A DNA stretch of 53,439 bases from Planctomycetia bacterium (GTDB lineage: Bacteria > Planctomycetota > Planctomycetia > Pirellulales > UBA1268), in the NCBI GenBank assembly GCA_021414115.1, contig JAIOPD010000093.1, positions 1 through 53,439 on the forward strand, written 5' to 3'. A program made the position numbers and the translations under genes. Under the pieces are notes generated by a model. The model searched no databases. It worked only from the letters and a program-made list of their open reading frames with translations, and had not been told where the DNA came from. How positions within the stretch are numbered: position 1 is the stretch's first letter; every line of letters begins with the position of its first letter. Below, piece by piece: positions 8,603 through 16,173 of the stretch.

Positions 8603-9655
8603 ATGGACACGCTCGCGACGCTCCAGGCGAACCTGCTTTCCCCGATCACCCTCGCCTTCGCGCTTGGCATCGTCGCCCGGCTCGCCCAAAGCGAGATCTC
8701 GCTTCCCAAAGATCTCTACACGTCGCTGTCGATCTATCTCCTCTTCGCCCTGGGCATCAAGGGAGGCGTCGAACTCACCCACGCGTCGGCAGCCGACATC
8801 TTCTGGCCGGTCTGTGCGACGCTCGTGCTCGGCTGCCTGACGCCGGTCACGACCTATTTGGGCATGCGGCATGCAGGCGGCTTTTCGGTCGCCGACTCCG
8901 CGGCGGTCGCCGCCCACTATGGCTCGGTGTCGGCCGTCACCTTCATCGCCGCGCAGCAGTTTTGCCTGCAAGCCAACCTCCCGTTGGAGGGCTACCTGCC
9001 GACGCTGCTCACGCTCATGGAAAGCCCCGGCATCCACATCGCGCTTGCCATGGGCGCGATCGGCACCCTGATAACGCCTGTTCCGGCCGTCGTGGCCGTT
9101 GGTTCGGGCACCGCGGCCTTTGGGTATGGCAACGCGACGGTCTTCGCGCCCGACGCGATCCGCCAGCTCCGCAGCGTACTGCACGAGATTCTCACGGGCC
9201 GCACCATGGTGCTCCTCGTGGGCGGCATGCTGGTCGGTTACCTGATGGGTGACGTCGGATACAAGCAGGTGCAGCCGTTCTTCGAGGGCGGATTCAAGGG
9301 GGCGCTCACGCTTTTCATCCTGGAGATGGGCCTGACCGCGGGCGCACGCCTGGGCGACCTGCGAAAGGTCGGCCCCTTTCTCGTGGCTTTCGGCATCCTC
9401 GTGCCCATCGTGCATGGAATGCTCGGAGTCGTGCTCGGCCACTGGGCGGGGCTCTCGGTCGGGGGCTGCACGGTGCTCGCGGCGATGGCCGCCAGCGCGT
9501 CCTACATCGCCGCCCCGCCCGCCGTCCGGATGACGCTCCCCGAAGCCAATCCCACGTACTACCTCACGCTGGCGCTCGCCATCACCTTCCCCTTCAACCT
9601 CGTTCTCGGCATTCCTCTCTACGAGCGATTCGCCACGTACGTCGCCGGCCTCTGA
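8603..9655 (+). CDS. sbtA: SbtA-type sodium-dependent bicarbonate transporter
   Basis: An inner-membrane permease of the cyanobacterial SbtA family (formerly DUF897), predicted to import bicarbonate with Na+. The 350 residues form about ten hydrophobic segments in two similar halves. Typical family stretches are AAHYGSVSAVTF (residues about 105-116), the ESPGIHIAL segment near 145, and ILEMGLTAGARLGDL in the second half, which is the repeat of the N-terminal ALGIKGGVEL. The start at 8603 gives MDTLATLQANLL. Upstream is a LysR box; downstream come an exported carbonic anhydrase (41 bases away) and an NhaR-like regulator, supporting a role in inorganic carbon supply. No SbtB-like PII gene is seen. 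Confidence 0.88.
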   Translation: MDTLATLQANLLSPITLAFALGIVARLAQSEISLPKDLYTSLSIYLLFALGIKGGVELTHASAADIFWPVCATLVLGCLTPVTTYLGMRHAGGFSVADSAAVAAHYGSVSAVTFIAAQQFCLQANLPLEGYLPTLLTLMESPGIHIALAMGAIGTLITPVPAVVAVGSGTAAFGYGNATVFAPDAIRQLRSVLHEILTGRTMVLLVGGMLVGYLMGDVGYKQVQPFFEGGFKGALTLFILEMGLTAGARLGDLRKVGPFLVAFGILVPIVHGMLGVVLGHWAGLSVGGCTVLAAMAASASYIAAPPAVRMTLPEANPTYYLTLALAITFPFNLVLGIPLYERFATYVAGL

Positions 9656-9696
9656 AGATCCTCGTATCCATCACCCTCGACCCACGGAGATCGCCC

Positions 9697-10377
9697 ATGC
9701 AGACCGACACATCGCGCAGATACTGGCTCGGCACGGCCCTCGCCGGGGGCGTCGCCGCGTCGGCAGGTTTTGCCCGGGCGCGCATCATGTCGCCCCCGCC
9801 ACCTGCGGCCTCACCCCACGAGGCCTTGGAAGTTCTGTATGCGGGCAACCGCCGGTTCGTCGCCGGCAGGAGCGAAGCACCTCATCGCGACGCGGAGCGG
9901 CTCGAGGAAGTTGCGGCCCGTCAGGCCCCATTCGCGGCGTTCCTCGGCTGCGCCGACTCGCGGGTGCCGATCGAGATCGTCTTCGACCAGGGGTTCGGAG
10001 ACTTGTTCGTGACTCGGATCGCCGGCAACGTGGCCGCCACCGAGAACATCGCCAGCCTCGAGTTCGGCACCGAAGTGCTCGGCGCTCAGGTGCTCTTCGT
10101 GCTGGGGCACACGTCGTGCGGCGCCGTCGCCGCGGCGGCGCGAGCGGAGCCGGTGCCGGGACAGATCTCGGCGCTGTTTCAGCACATTCGTCCCGCGATC
10201 CGCGCCGCCCAGGGCGATCCAGAAGCTGCCGTCCGCGAGAACGTGCGGATTCAGGCGCAGGTGCTCCGTGAGTCCTCCCCCGTGATCGCCGCACGGGTGG
10301 CCGCACGGAAGCTCATCGTCGCCGGTGGTATCTTCGATCTGAGGACCGGATGCGTCGAGCCGGTCGATGTGGACTAG
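9697..10377 (+). CDS. Exported beta-carbonic anhydrase
   Basis: Zinc enzyme interconverting CO2 and bicarbonate. The beta-class zinc ligands are visible: Cys85 in GCADSR (with the Asp87/Arg89 dyad), His138 and Cys141 in GHTSCGA. The protein starts with MQTDTSRRYWLGTALAGG, a twin-arginine-like signal followed by a hydrophobic stretch, so a periplasmic or lipid-anchored location is inferred. Its 226-residue length minus the signal matches the family. It lies 41 bases after sbtA and just before the regulator gene, consistent with one operon in which periplasmic CO2 hydration feeds the bicarbonate importer. Confidence 0.9.
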   Translation: MQTDTSRRYWLGTALAGGVAASAGFARARIMSPPPPAASPHEALEVLYAGNRRFVAGRSEAPHRDAERLEEVAARQAPFAAFLGCADSRVPIEIVFDQGFGDLFVTRIAGNVAATENIASLEFGTEVLGAQVLFVLGHTSCGAVAAAARAEPVPGQISALFQHIRPAIRAAQGDPEAAVRENVRIQAQVLRESSPVIAARVAARKLIVAGGIFDLRTGCVEPVDVD

Positions 10378-10418
10378 TCCACGGCCGAGAGACTGGTTCC
10401 CCCGCGCAGGCATGTCGT

Positions 10419-11318
10419 GTGGACTGGCTGAACTACCATCACCTCTTGTATTTCTGGACCGTGGCCAAGGAGAGCAGCGTCTCCAAGGCTGCGGACATGC
10501 TCCATGTGGCCCAGCCCACGGTGAGCGCACAGATTCGCGCGCTCGAGCGCTCGCTCGGCCAGAAGCTCTTCGAGCGACAGGGCCGCCGGCTCAGGCTCAG
10601 CGTCGAAGGGGAGTCGGTGTTTCGCTACGCCGACGATATCTTTGCGCTCGGCCGTGAACTCCTGCAGACCGTCAAGGGAGAGCCGCAGGCGGCTCCCAAG
10701 CGGTTTCGCATCGGCATTTCCGACGCGCTGCCCAAGCTGACGACCTACCGGCTGCTCGAGCCGGCGCTCGTCATGCAGCCCTCGTTCCGACTCCACGTGC
10801 GCATCGACAAGACGGAACGCCTGCTGGGAGAACTTGCCGTCCACGCGGTCGACCTCGTCATTGCCGATGCGCCGATGATGCCGTCGCTCCGGGTGCGGGC
10901 GTTCAACCATCTGCTTGGCGAGACGAGCGTGTCGGTCTTCGGCGACGCAGCACTCGCGAAGCGTGTCCGGCGGGGGTTTCCAGGGTCGCTGCACGGCGCT
11001 CCCATGCTCCTGCAGACCACGAACACGGCCATGCGACAGTCGCTCGACCAATGGTTCGATGCGCATGGCATTCAGCCGTCGGTGGTCGGCGAGGTGGAGG
11101 ACATGGCGATGCTCCAAACTCTCGGCGAGCATGGACTCGGCCTGTTCGCGGCCCCGACAGTCGTGCGGAAGGAAATCTGCCGCCGCTACCATGTCGTGTG
11201 CGTCGGCGAGCTCGAGCGAGTGCGGGAAAAGTTCTATGCGATCTCGGTCGAGCGGCGGCTCACTCACCCGGCCGTGAGGCTGATCGCTGACCAGGCAAAA
11301 CGGCGACTCTTTGGGTGA
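10419..11318 (+). CDS. LysR-family regulator, NhaR-like
   Basis: A DNA-binding transcriptional regulator of 299 residues. The winged HTH occupies residues about 3-62 (LNYHHLLYFWTVAKESS, then AADMLHVAQPTVSAQIRALE), with the LysR substrate-binding domain after residue 90. The opening LNYHHLLYFW and the spacing of HTH residues resemble NhaR, the Na+-responsive activator of the NhaA antiporter, more than CbbR/CmpR. The GTG at 10419 is chosen because it gives the family's normal length; an ATG at 10350 would overlap the carbonic anhydrase gene and add an unsupported extension. It likely controls sbtA and the carbonic anhydrase through the box at 8468-8490. The effector is unknown. Confidence 0.85.
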   Translation: MDWLNYHHLLYFWTVAKESSVSKAADMLHVAQPTVSAQIRALERSLGQKLFERQGRRLRLSVEGESVFRYADDIFALGRELLQTVKGEPQAAPKRFRIGISDALPKLTTYRLLEPALVMQPSFRLHVRIDKTERLLGELAVHAVDLVIADAPMMPSLRVRAFNHLLGETSVSVFGDAALAKRVRRGFPGSLHGAPMLLQTTNTAMRQSLDQWFDAHGIQPSVVGEVEDMAMLQTLGEHGLGLFAAPTVVRKEICRRYHVVCVGELERVREKFYAISVERRLTHPAVRLIADQAKRRLFG

Positions 11319-11352
11319 CGCCTGCGGCCCTGCCGACCGCCCGCGACGCGCG

Positions 11353-12318
11353 TCAGCGGTCGTCCAGTCGCTCGACGACGAGTCGCTCCGCGGCGTGGGC
11401 GGTCCAGAGGGCGTCGAGCCGTTGAGCCAGGTCGGCCGCCGTGCCCACCACGAGCCAGTACCGGTAGCGGATTACCGCCTCTGGCTCGAGCTTCACCGTC
11501 TCCAGCGGCGCGACATGCACGCAGGGTGCAGCCCGGGGGTCGGACGACTCGCCGTCGCCGTGCGGGCCGAAGTTCCAGGTCCCCGTCGCTGCGGGGCTGA
11601 ACACCGCGATCCCCTGGCCGGACGTGTCGAAGCAGGCCATGGCATTGCGAGGCGGCTTCGCCCGGCCCCACGGCGGCCCCGGCGGCTGCGATTCATCACG
11701 CCACCGCCCGCCGCCGAGATAGCTCTTGAACGTGCCAAACCGACGGGTGAAGTAACAGGCGGGCAGTTCCTGGTGGCGAGGCACCGCAGGCCCCCAACGG
11801 TCGCCGGGTTCTCGCTGCGACTCAAACTCGCACCGCACCACCACGACGTTCGGCATGCCAGGCTCGAATCCCGTCCATTGCCGCATCACTGCCGTGGCTT
11901 CCTCGTTTGGCATGTCCCAGAGTTTGGGGATCGTTTCGCAAAACAGCCCGTCAGCCGTCTTCTCGAGCTTCGTCACCCGGGCCCAGCTGCCGATGCCGCC
12001 TCCCTGGATCGGGTTCCAGGTCCAGGGGCTCCAGGCCTTGTGCTGCCCGTCGGCTTTGCGGTCGAGCGGTTTCCCAGCGTAGTAGGACTGCTGGATGAGT
12101 CGGCCGGGGTCGACGACGTTGACGACGTTCTGCGGTGAGCCCTGCCACGAGAGCCACGTGATCGCCCCGCCTTTCGTGCGATCAATGCCACACTTCACGG
12201 TGCCGTTGTCGGCCATGGCGAGCGTCGAACTGCCCGACTCGATTGCGAATGACCGCCCCGCCAGGCCCAGGAATGGAAGCACGAGCAGCGCTGCACTCAC
12301 GACGCGGCGACGAATCAT
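11353..12318 (-). CDS. Secreted protein of unknown function
   Basis: The 321-residue protein begins with a clear signal peptide (MIRRRVVSAALLVLPFLGLA, cleavage near residue 25). The rest is rich in Trp, Gly and Pro and alternates short strands, for example AITWLSWQGS and IGSWARVTKLEKT, suggesting a beta-sandwich. No catalytic motif is recognised; a sugar-binding or mutarotase-like fold is a guess. The start at 12318 has AGGAGC seven bases upstream. The gene converges on the NhaR-like regulator with a 34-base gap and stands alone on this strand. Confidence 0.7.
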   Translation of the reverse strand: MIRRRVVSAALLVLPFLGLAGRSFAIESGSSTLAMADNGTVKCGIDRTKGGAITWLSWQGSPQNVVNVVDPGRLIQQSYYAGKPLDRKADGQHKAWSPWTWNPIQGGGIGSWARVTKLEKTADGLFCETIPKLWDMPNEEATAVMRQWTGFEPGMPNVVVVRCEFESQREPGDRWGPAVPRHQELPACYFTRRFGTFKSYLGGGRWRDESQPPGPPWGRAKPPRNAMACFDTSGQGIAVFSPAATGTWNFGPHGDGESSDPRAAPCVHVAPLETVKLEPEAVIRYRYWLVVGTAADLAQRLDALWTAHAAERLVVERLDDR

Positions 12319-12421
12319 GAAACGCTCCTGCTCCACGATGCCCCTGGCCTGGCCCCGGGTGGCGGATCCTACCATGGTCCATCCCGGGACGTTCGTGGGC
12401 TCCGAGTGGCCGATGCCCTCG

Positions 12422-12510
12422 GGGCAGACGCTCCCCACCCCAACCCGCTCCACGGAACCGCTTCGGGCGGCCACCCGCTTTCCCGTCGCTCCCGCTCCGG
12501 GCTTCCCGGG
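12422..12510 (-). repeat. Short palindromic repeat, family B, copy 1
   Basis: Read on the minus strand: a GGAAGCCCGGAGCGGGAG core followed by CGACGGG, then further on AGCGGGTTGGGGTGG. The same two blocks in the same order occur at 21205-21313. The core folds as a small hairpin (CCCG/CGGG outer stem). This is the main content of the 334-base gap 12319-12652, which otherwise must hold the promoters of the two divergent genes. Confidence 0.65.
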
Positions 12511-12652
12511 CACTTGAGACGACGGCTCGCGGATCGCCACGCTGGTGGCGGGGGTGGTCAGACGTCCCTCCTTGCCGGGATGGGCCGGGTCGGAAACAAT
12601 GGTCCGCGACAGGCATGAAGAGACCCTCGAGACTCTCCAGCACCGGACGCCC

Positions 12653-13399
12653 ATGACCGCACGCCCATCCGTTTCGTCCAGCGAGGCCATGATCGAGGCC
12701 GACGGCCTCACCAAGTTTTACGGCGACTTCATCGCCATCGAGGACGTGTCATTTCGCGTGCCTCTCGGCGAGATCGTCGCGTTCCTCGGCCCCAACGGCG
12801 CCGGGAAGAGCACGACGATGAAGATCCTCACCGGCTACCTCGCCCCCACCGCGGGCACGGCCCGGATCGCCGGCCACGACATGTCGACCGACCGGCTCGC
12901 CGGGGCGGAGCGGCTCGGCTACCTGCCGGAAAATGGACCGCTCTATCCCGACATGACGCCCCGCGGCCTGCTCGAGTTCTTCGCCGACGCGCGGGGCATG
13001 ACAGGCTCCCGGAAAAAGGAGCGGATCGAGGCGGTCGTGAAGCAGTGCGAGCTGGGCAGCGTGATCGGCAAGGCGATCGGCAAGCTCTCCAAGGGCTACC
13101 GGCAGCGTGTGGGAATGGCGCAAGTCCTGCTCCATGAGCCGGACGTGCTGATTCTCGACGAGCCGACCAGCGGCCTCGATCCCAATCAGATCCGCGAGGT
13201 TCGCGAGACGATCCGGCGGCTCGGTCAGAGCAAGACGATCCTGCTGTCGACCCACATCCTGCAGGAGGTCGAGGCGATGGCCGATCGCGTGATCCTGATC
13301 GCGGAGGGCCGGATCCGCTTCGACGGCACGCCGGCCGACCTGCGGCGGGACGGCCGCAGTCTCGACGAGCGGTTTCATGAACTGACCCGCTCGGCGTGA
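12653..13399 (+). CDS. ABC transporter ATP-binding protein (GldA/NatA-like)
   Basis: Cytoplasmic ATPase of an ABC-2 type export system. All hallmarks are present: Walker A GPNGAGKST, the signature LSKGYRQRVG, Walker B VLILDEP with the D-loop SGLDPNQ, and the switch histidine in LSTHIL. The downstream permease/GldG-type gene and DUF4340 gene make a unit like the gliding-associated Gld ABC system and its planctomycete relatives, whose substrate is unknown. Start choice is uncertain: ATG at 12653, or ATG at 12689 (MIEADGLTKFYG), which is nearer to where relatives begin. The downstream gene starts 104 bases later. Confidence 0.9.
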   Translation: MTARPSVSSSEAMIEADGLTKFYGDFIAIEDVSFRVPLGEIVAFLGPNGAGKSTTMKILTGYLAPTAGTARIAGHDMSTDRLAGAERLGYLPENGPLYPDMTPRGLLEFFADARGMTGSRKKERIEAVVKQCELGSVIGKAIGKLSKGYRQRVGMAQVLLHEPDVLILDEPTSGLDPNQIREVRETIRRLGQSKTILLSTHILQEVEAMADRVILIAEGRIRFDGTPADLRRDGRSLDERFHELTRSA

Positions 13400-13503
13400 T
13401 CCCGGGCCCGGGTCGGCTCCCGCGGCTCGTCCCCCGTCTCCCCACCATCGCATCACCGCACCACCCACCGCTGACACACGTTTTCGAACGAGGGACCGAC
13501 ACC

Positions 13504-13693
13504 ATGAAATGGCACGTTTTGGACGCCGTCTTCAAGCGGAACTTCGTCGCCTATTTCTCGAACCCCACGGGCTACGTCTTCATCTGCGTGTTCGTGCTGC
13601 TCGGGTCGCTGGCGGCCTTCTGGCCGCCGGAGTTCTTCAACTCGAATCTCGCCAATCTCGACCAGCTCAACCGGTACCTGCCCCGACTGGGAG
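13504..13693 (+). pseudogene. N-terminal fragment of the ABC-2 permease, cut by a frame-breaking deletion
   Basis: Starts MKWHVLDAVFKRNFVAYF and contains the first membrane segment (YVFICVFVLLGSLAAFW). It reads normally to LDQLNRYLP near 13685, after which this frame becomes nonsense. The continuation DWEVVFGKYLAAV lies in another frame from about 13686. Relatives have about 35 further residues here, including the conserved TM-x-x-AEE-x-x-x-GT-type segment before the W-E-V-V-x-GK motif, so an internal block of roughly 100 bases is missing rather than a single base. The fragment and the next entry were once one gene, or still are if this is an assembly error. Confidence 0.75.
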
Positions 13694-16156
13694 GTGGTGT
13701 TCGGCAAATACCTCGCGGCGGTCGGCATCTACACCGTGGCCCTCGGCTTCTCCTGCATCTGCAATCTGATCATCCTGCTGAGTTGGGGTACGCCCGACGC
13801 GGGCCTGTTTCTGACCAATTATCTCGGCTACTGGTTCGTCGGCCTGGCCATGCTCGCGTTCGGCATGGTGGCGAGTTTCCTGACGGCCAACCTGACGGTC
13901 GGTTTCATCCTCGGGCTGCTGTTCAACGCCCCGCTGGTGCTCGCCGAACAGGCCGGCACGGTGATGGGGCCGGCGGCCGCCGCGCGGGTCAAGTCATGGA
14001 GCATCGCCGAGAACTTCTCCGACTTCGGCCGTGGCGTGCTGAGCCTGTCGTCGGCGGCTTATTTCCTGGGAATCGTGGCGGTCTGTCTGTATCTCGCCAT
14101 GGTGCTCATCGGCCGGCGTCACTGGACGGGCCGCCGTGATGGCAGCCCGATGGGCCTGCATTACCTGGCACGGACGGCTGGGCTGCTCGCGGCCGTGGTC
14201 GGGGGCGTGCTGGTCTTCCGGGCCGCCGACGTGCGGGCCGACCTCTCGCAGGAACAGATCAGTTCGCTCTCGCCCGACACGCGTCGGCTCCTGCGGACCC
14301 TGGAGGCTTCCAGGCCGATCGACATCAAGGCCTACGTGAGTCCGACGGTTCCCGAGGACTACGCGCAGACGAGGATCAACCTCCTCAACACGCTGCGGCA
14401 GGTCGAACGGCTGGGCCGTGGCAAGGTGAACGTCGAGGTGATCCCGACCGAGCCGAAAACGGAGGAGGCCGCGCTTGCCAGCCAGCAATATGGCATCGAG
14501 CCGCAGCGGGTGATGTCACGGGTTCGAGGCACCTACCGCAATGATCAGGAAATCTTCCTGGGGTGTGCGTTCACCAGCGGACTCGAGAAGGTCGTCGTGC
14601 CTTTCTTCGACCGTGGTACGCCCGTGGAGTATGAGCTCGTCCGCTCGATCTGCATCGCTGCCCAGCAGCAGCGGAAGCGGCTCGGCGTGCTCACGACCGA
14701 CGCCGACCTCTTCGGCGGCTTCGACATGATGGGCGGCCAGCAGCGGCCGCGACAGGCAATCGTCGATGAGCTCGAGAAGCAGTACGACGTCGTGCAGGTC
14801 GACGCCTCCGCGCCGATCACCGAGACGTTCGACGTGCTCCTCGCGGTGCAGCCCTCGTCGCTCGGCCCCGAGCAGATGGCCAACTTCGTCGCGGCCGTGA
14901 GGGCCGGTCAGCCCGTTGCGATCTTCGAGGACCCGCTGCCAGTCATGATGCAGGGCGTGCCCGGCACCTCGCAGCCGCGTCGCAGCCCAATGGGGCCGAT
15001 GGCGATGTTCGGCGGGCAGCAGGGACAGCCCAAGGGCGATCTCAACATGCTCTGGGACACGCTCGGCGTGAAACTCGCCGCCGGCGGCGACCGGCCGGCC
15101 ATGGGGGCGATGGGGAAGGCCCCCTTCGTCGTCTGGCAGAGCTACAACCCGCATCCGAAGCTGCCGCTCGAGGACGAGTTCGTGTTCGTCGACGCCGCGC
15201 TTGGCGCGGATGGCGGTGACAAGGGGGCGGGATTCAACGCCGAGCAGCCGATCACCAGAGGACTGCAGGAGGTCCTCTTTCCCTTTCCAGGTGGGCTCGA
15301 GAAGTCGGCCGGCGCAGACGTCTCGTGGACGCCGCTGGCCCGGACGGGCAAACAGTCGGGCACCATCGAGATCGAGCGGGTCGAGCAGGCGATGCAGGGG
15401 GGCGACACGCGGATGCTGCGGGTGTTCGAGAAGCCCGGCGACGAGACGATGACGCTGGCCGTCGCCGTCAAGCGCACGCCGGCCAAGGGCGAGGATGGGG
15501 CGGCCGGTCCCAAGCCGGTCCGGGCCGTCGTCGTGGCCGACATCGACCTGCTGTCGAGCGTGTTCTTCGGGATCCGTAACCGTCGCGACGACATGTTCAA
15601 CTTCGATTTCGACAACGTCACCTTCGCGCTCAACGTGCTCGATTGGCTGGCCGGTGACGAGCGGTTCGTCGAAGTCCGCAAGCGGAAGCCGAAGCACCGC
15701 ACGCTGGAACGGATCGAGGATGCCGTGGCCAGTGCCCGCGAGGATGCCGAAAAGCAGCGGGCCTCGTTCATCGCCGAGTTCGACAAGGCCGAGCGGGACG
15801 CCAACGACGCGATGCAGAAGGAGGTCGGGGCCTTCGAGAAGAAGATCAAGGAGATGGAAGACCAGGGCGACGCCAACCCGCAGGCGGCCATGCAGGCGAT
15901 CCAGCAGTTGGCCAGCAGTCAGCGGCTCGCCCAACGGAAGCTCGACACGAAGATCGAGCAGCTCCGACGCAAGCGGGATGCCGAGGTGGCGACGGTCGAG
16001 CGGAAACTGGAGTCGACCATCCGTCGGGAGCAGGATTGGCAGAAGTGGCTGGCGGTGATCCTGCCGCCGATCCCACCGATGGTGGTGGCGTTCTTCGTCT
16101 TTTTCCGTCGCCGCGCGCTGGAGCGCGAGGGCGTAGCGAAATCACGGCTCAGGTGA
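13694..16156 (+). CDS. Remainder of ABC-2 permease fused to a GldG-like auxiliary domain
   Basis: An open frame of 820 residues. Residues about 1-150 are the later membrane segments of the ABC-2 permease (ending LAMVLIGRRHW). From about 155 comes a GldG/ABC-transporter-auxiliary extracytoplasmic domain, beginning with a membrane segment, LSQEQISSLSPDT and SRPIDIKAYVSP. Residues about 670-780 form a charged coiled coil, and a final membrane helix (about 785-806) closes the protein. Permease-GldG fusions are usual in planctomycetes. The true N-terminus is in the preceding fragment, so the apparent start at 13694 (a GTG inside the domain) is probably not genuine. Its product likely works with the ATPase upstream and the DUF4340 protein downstream. 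Confidence 0.8.
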   Translation: MVFGKYLAAVGIYTVALGFSCICNLIILLSWGTPDAGLFLTNYLGYWFVGLAMLAFGMVASFLTANLTVGFILGLLFNAPLVLAEQAGTVMGPAAAARVKSWSIAENFSDFGRGVLSLSSAAYFLGIVAVCLYLAMVLIGRRHWTGRRDGSPMGLHYLARTAGLLAAVVGGVLVFRAADVRADLSQEQISSLSPDTRRLLRTLEASRPIDIKAYVSPTVPEDYAQTRINLLNTLRQVERLGRGKVNVEVIPTEPKTEEAALASQQYGIEPQRVMSRVRGTYRNDQEIFLGCAFTSGLEKVVVPFFDRGTPVEYELVRSICIAAQQQRKRLGVLTTDADLFGGFDMMGGQQRPRQAIVDELEKQYDVVQVDASAPITETFDVLLAVQPSSLGPEQMANFVAAVRAGQPVAIFEDPLPVMMQGVPGTSQPRRSPMGPMAMFGGQQGQPKGDLNMLWDTLGVKLAAGGDRPAMGAMGKAPFVVWQSYNPHPKLPLEDEFVFVDAALGADGGDKGAGFNAEQPITRGLQEVLFPFPGGLEKSAGADVSWTPLARTGKQSGTIEIERVEQAMQGGDTRMLRVFEKPGDETMTLAVAVKRTPAKGEDGAAGPKPVRAVVVADIDLLSSVFFGIRNRRDDMFNFDFDNVTFALNVLDWLAGDERFVEVRKRKPKHRTLERIEDAVASAREDAEKQRASFIAEFDKAERDANDAMQKEVGAFEKKIKEMEDQGDANPQAAMQAIQQLASSQRLAQRKLDTKIEQLRRKRDAEVATVERKLESTIRREQDWQKWLAVILPPIPPMVVAFFVFFRRRALEREGVAKSRLR

Positions 16157-16173
16157 AGGGGAGGATTCGACCG

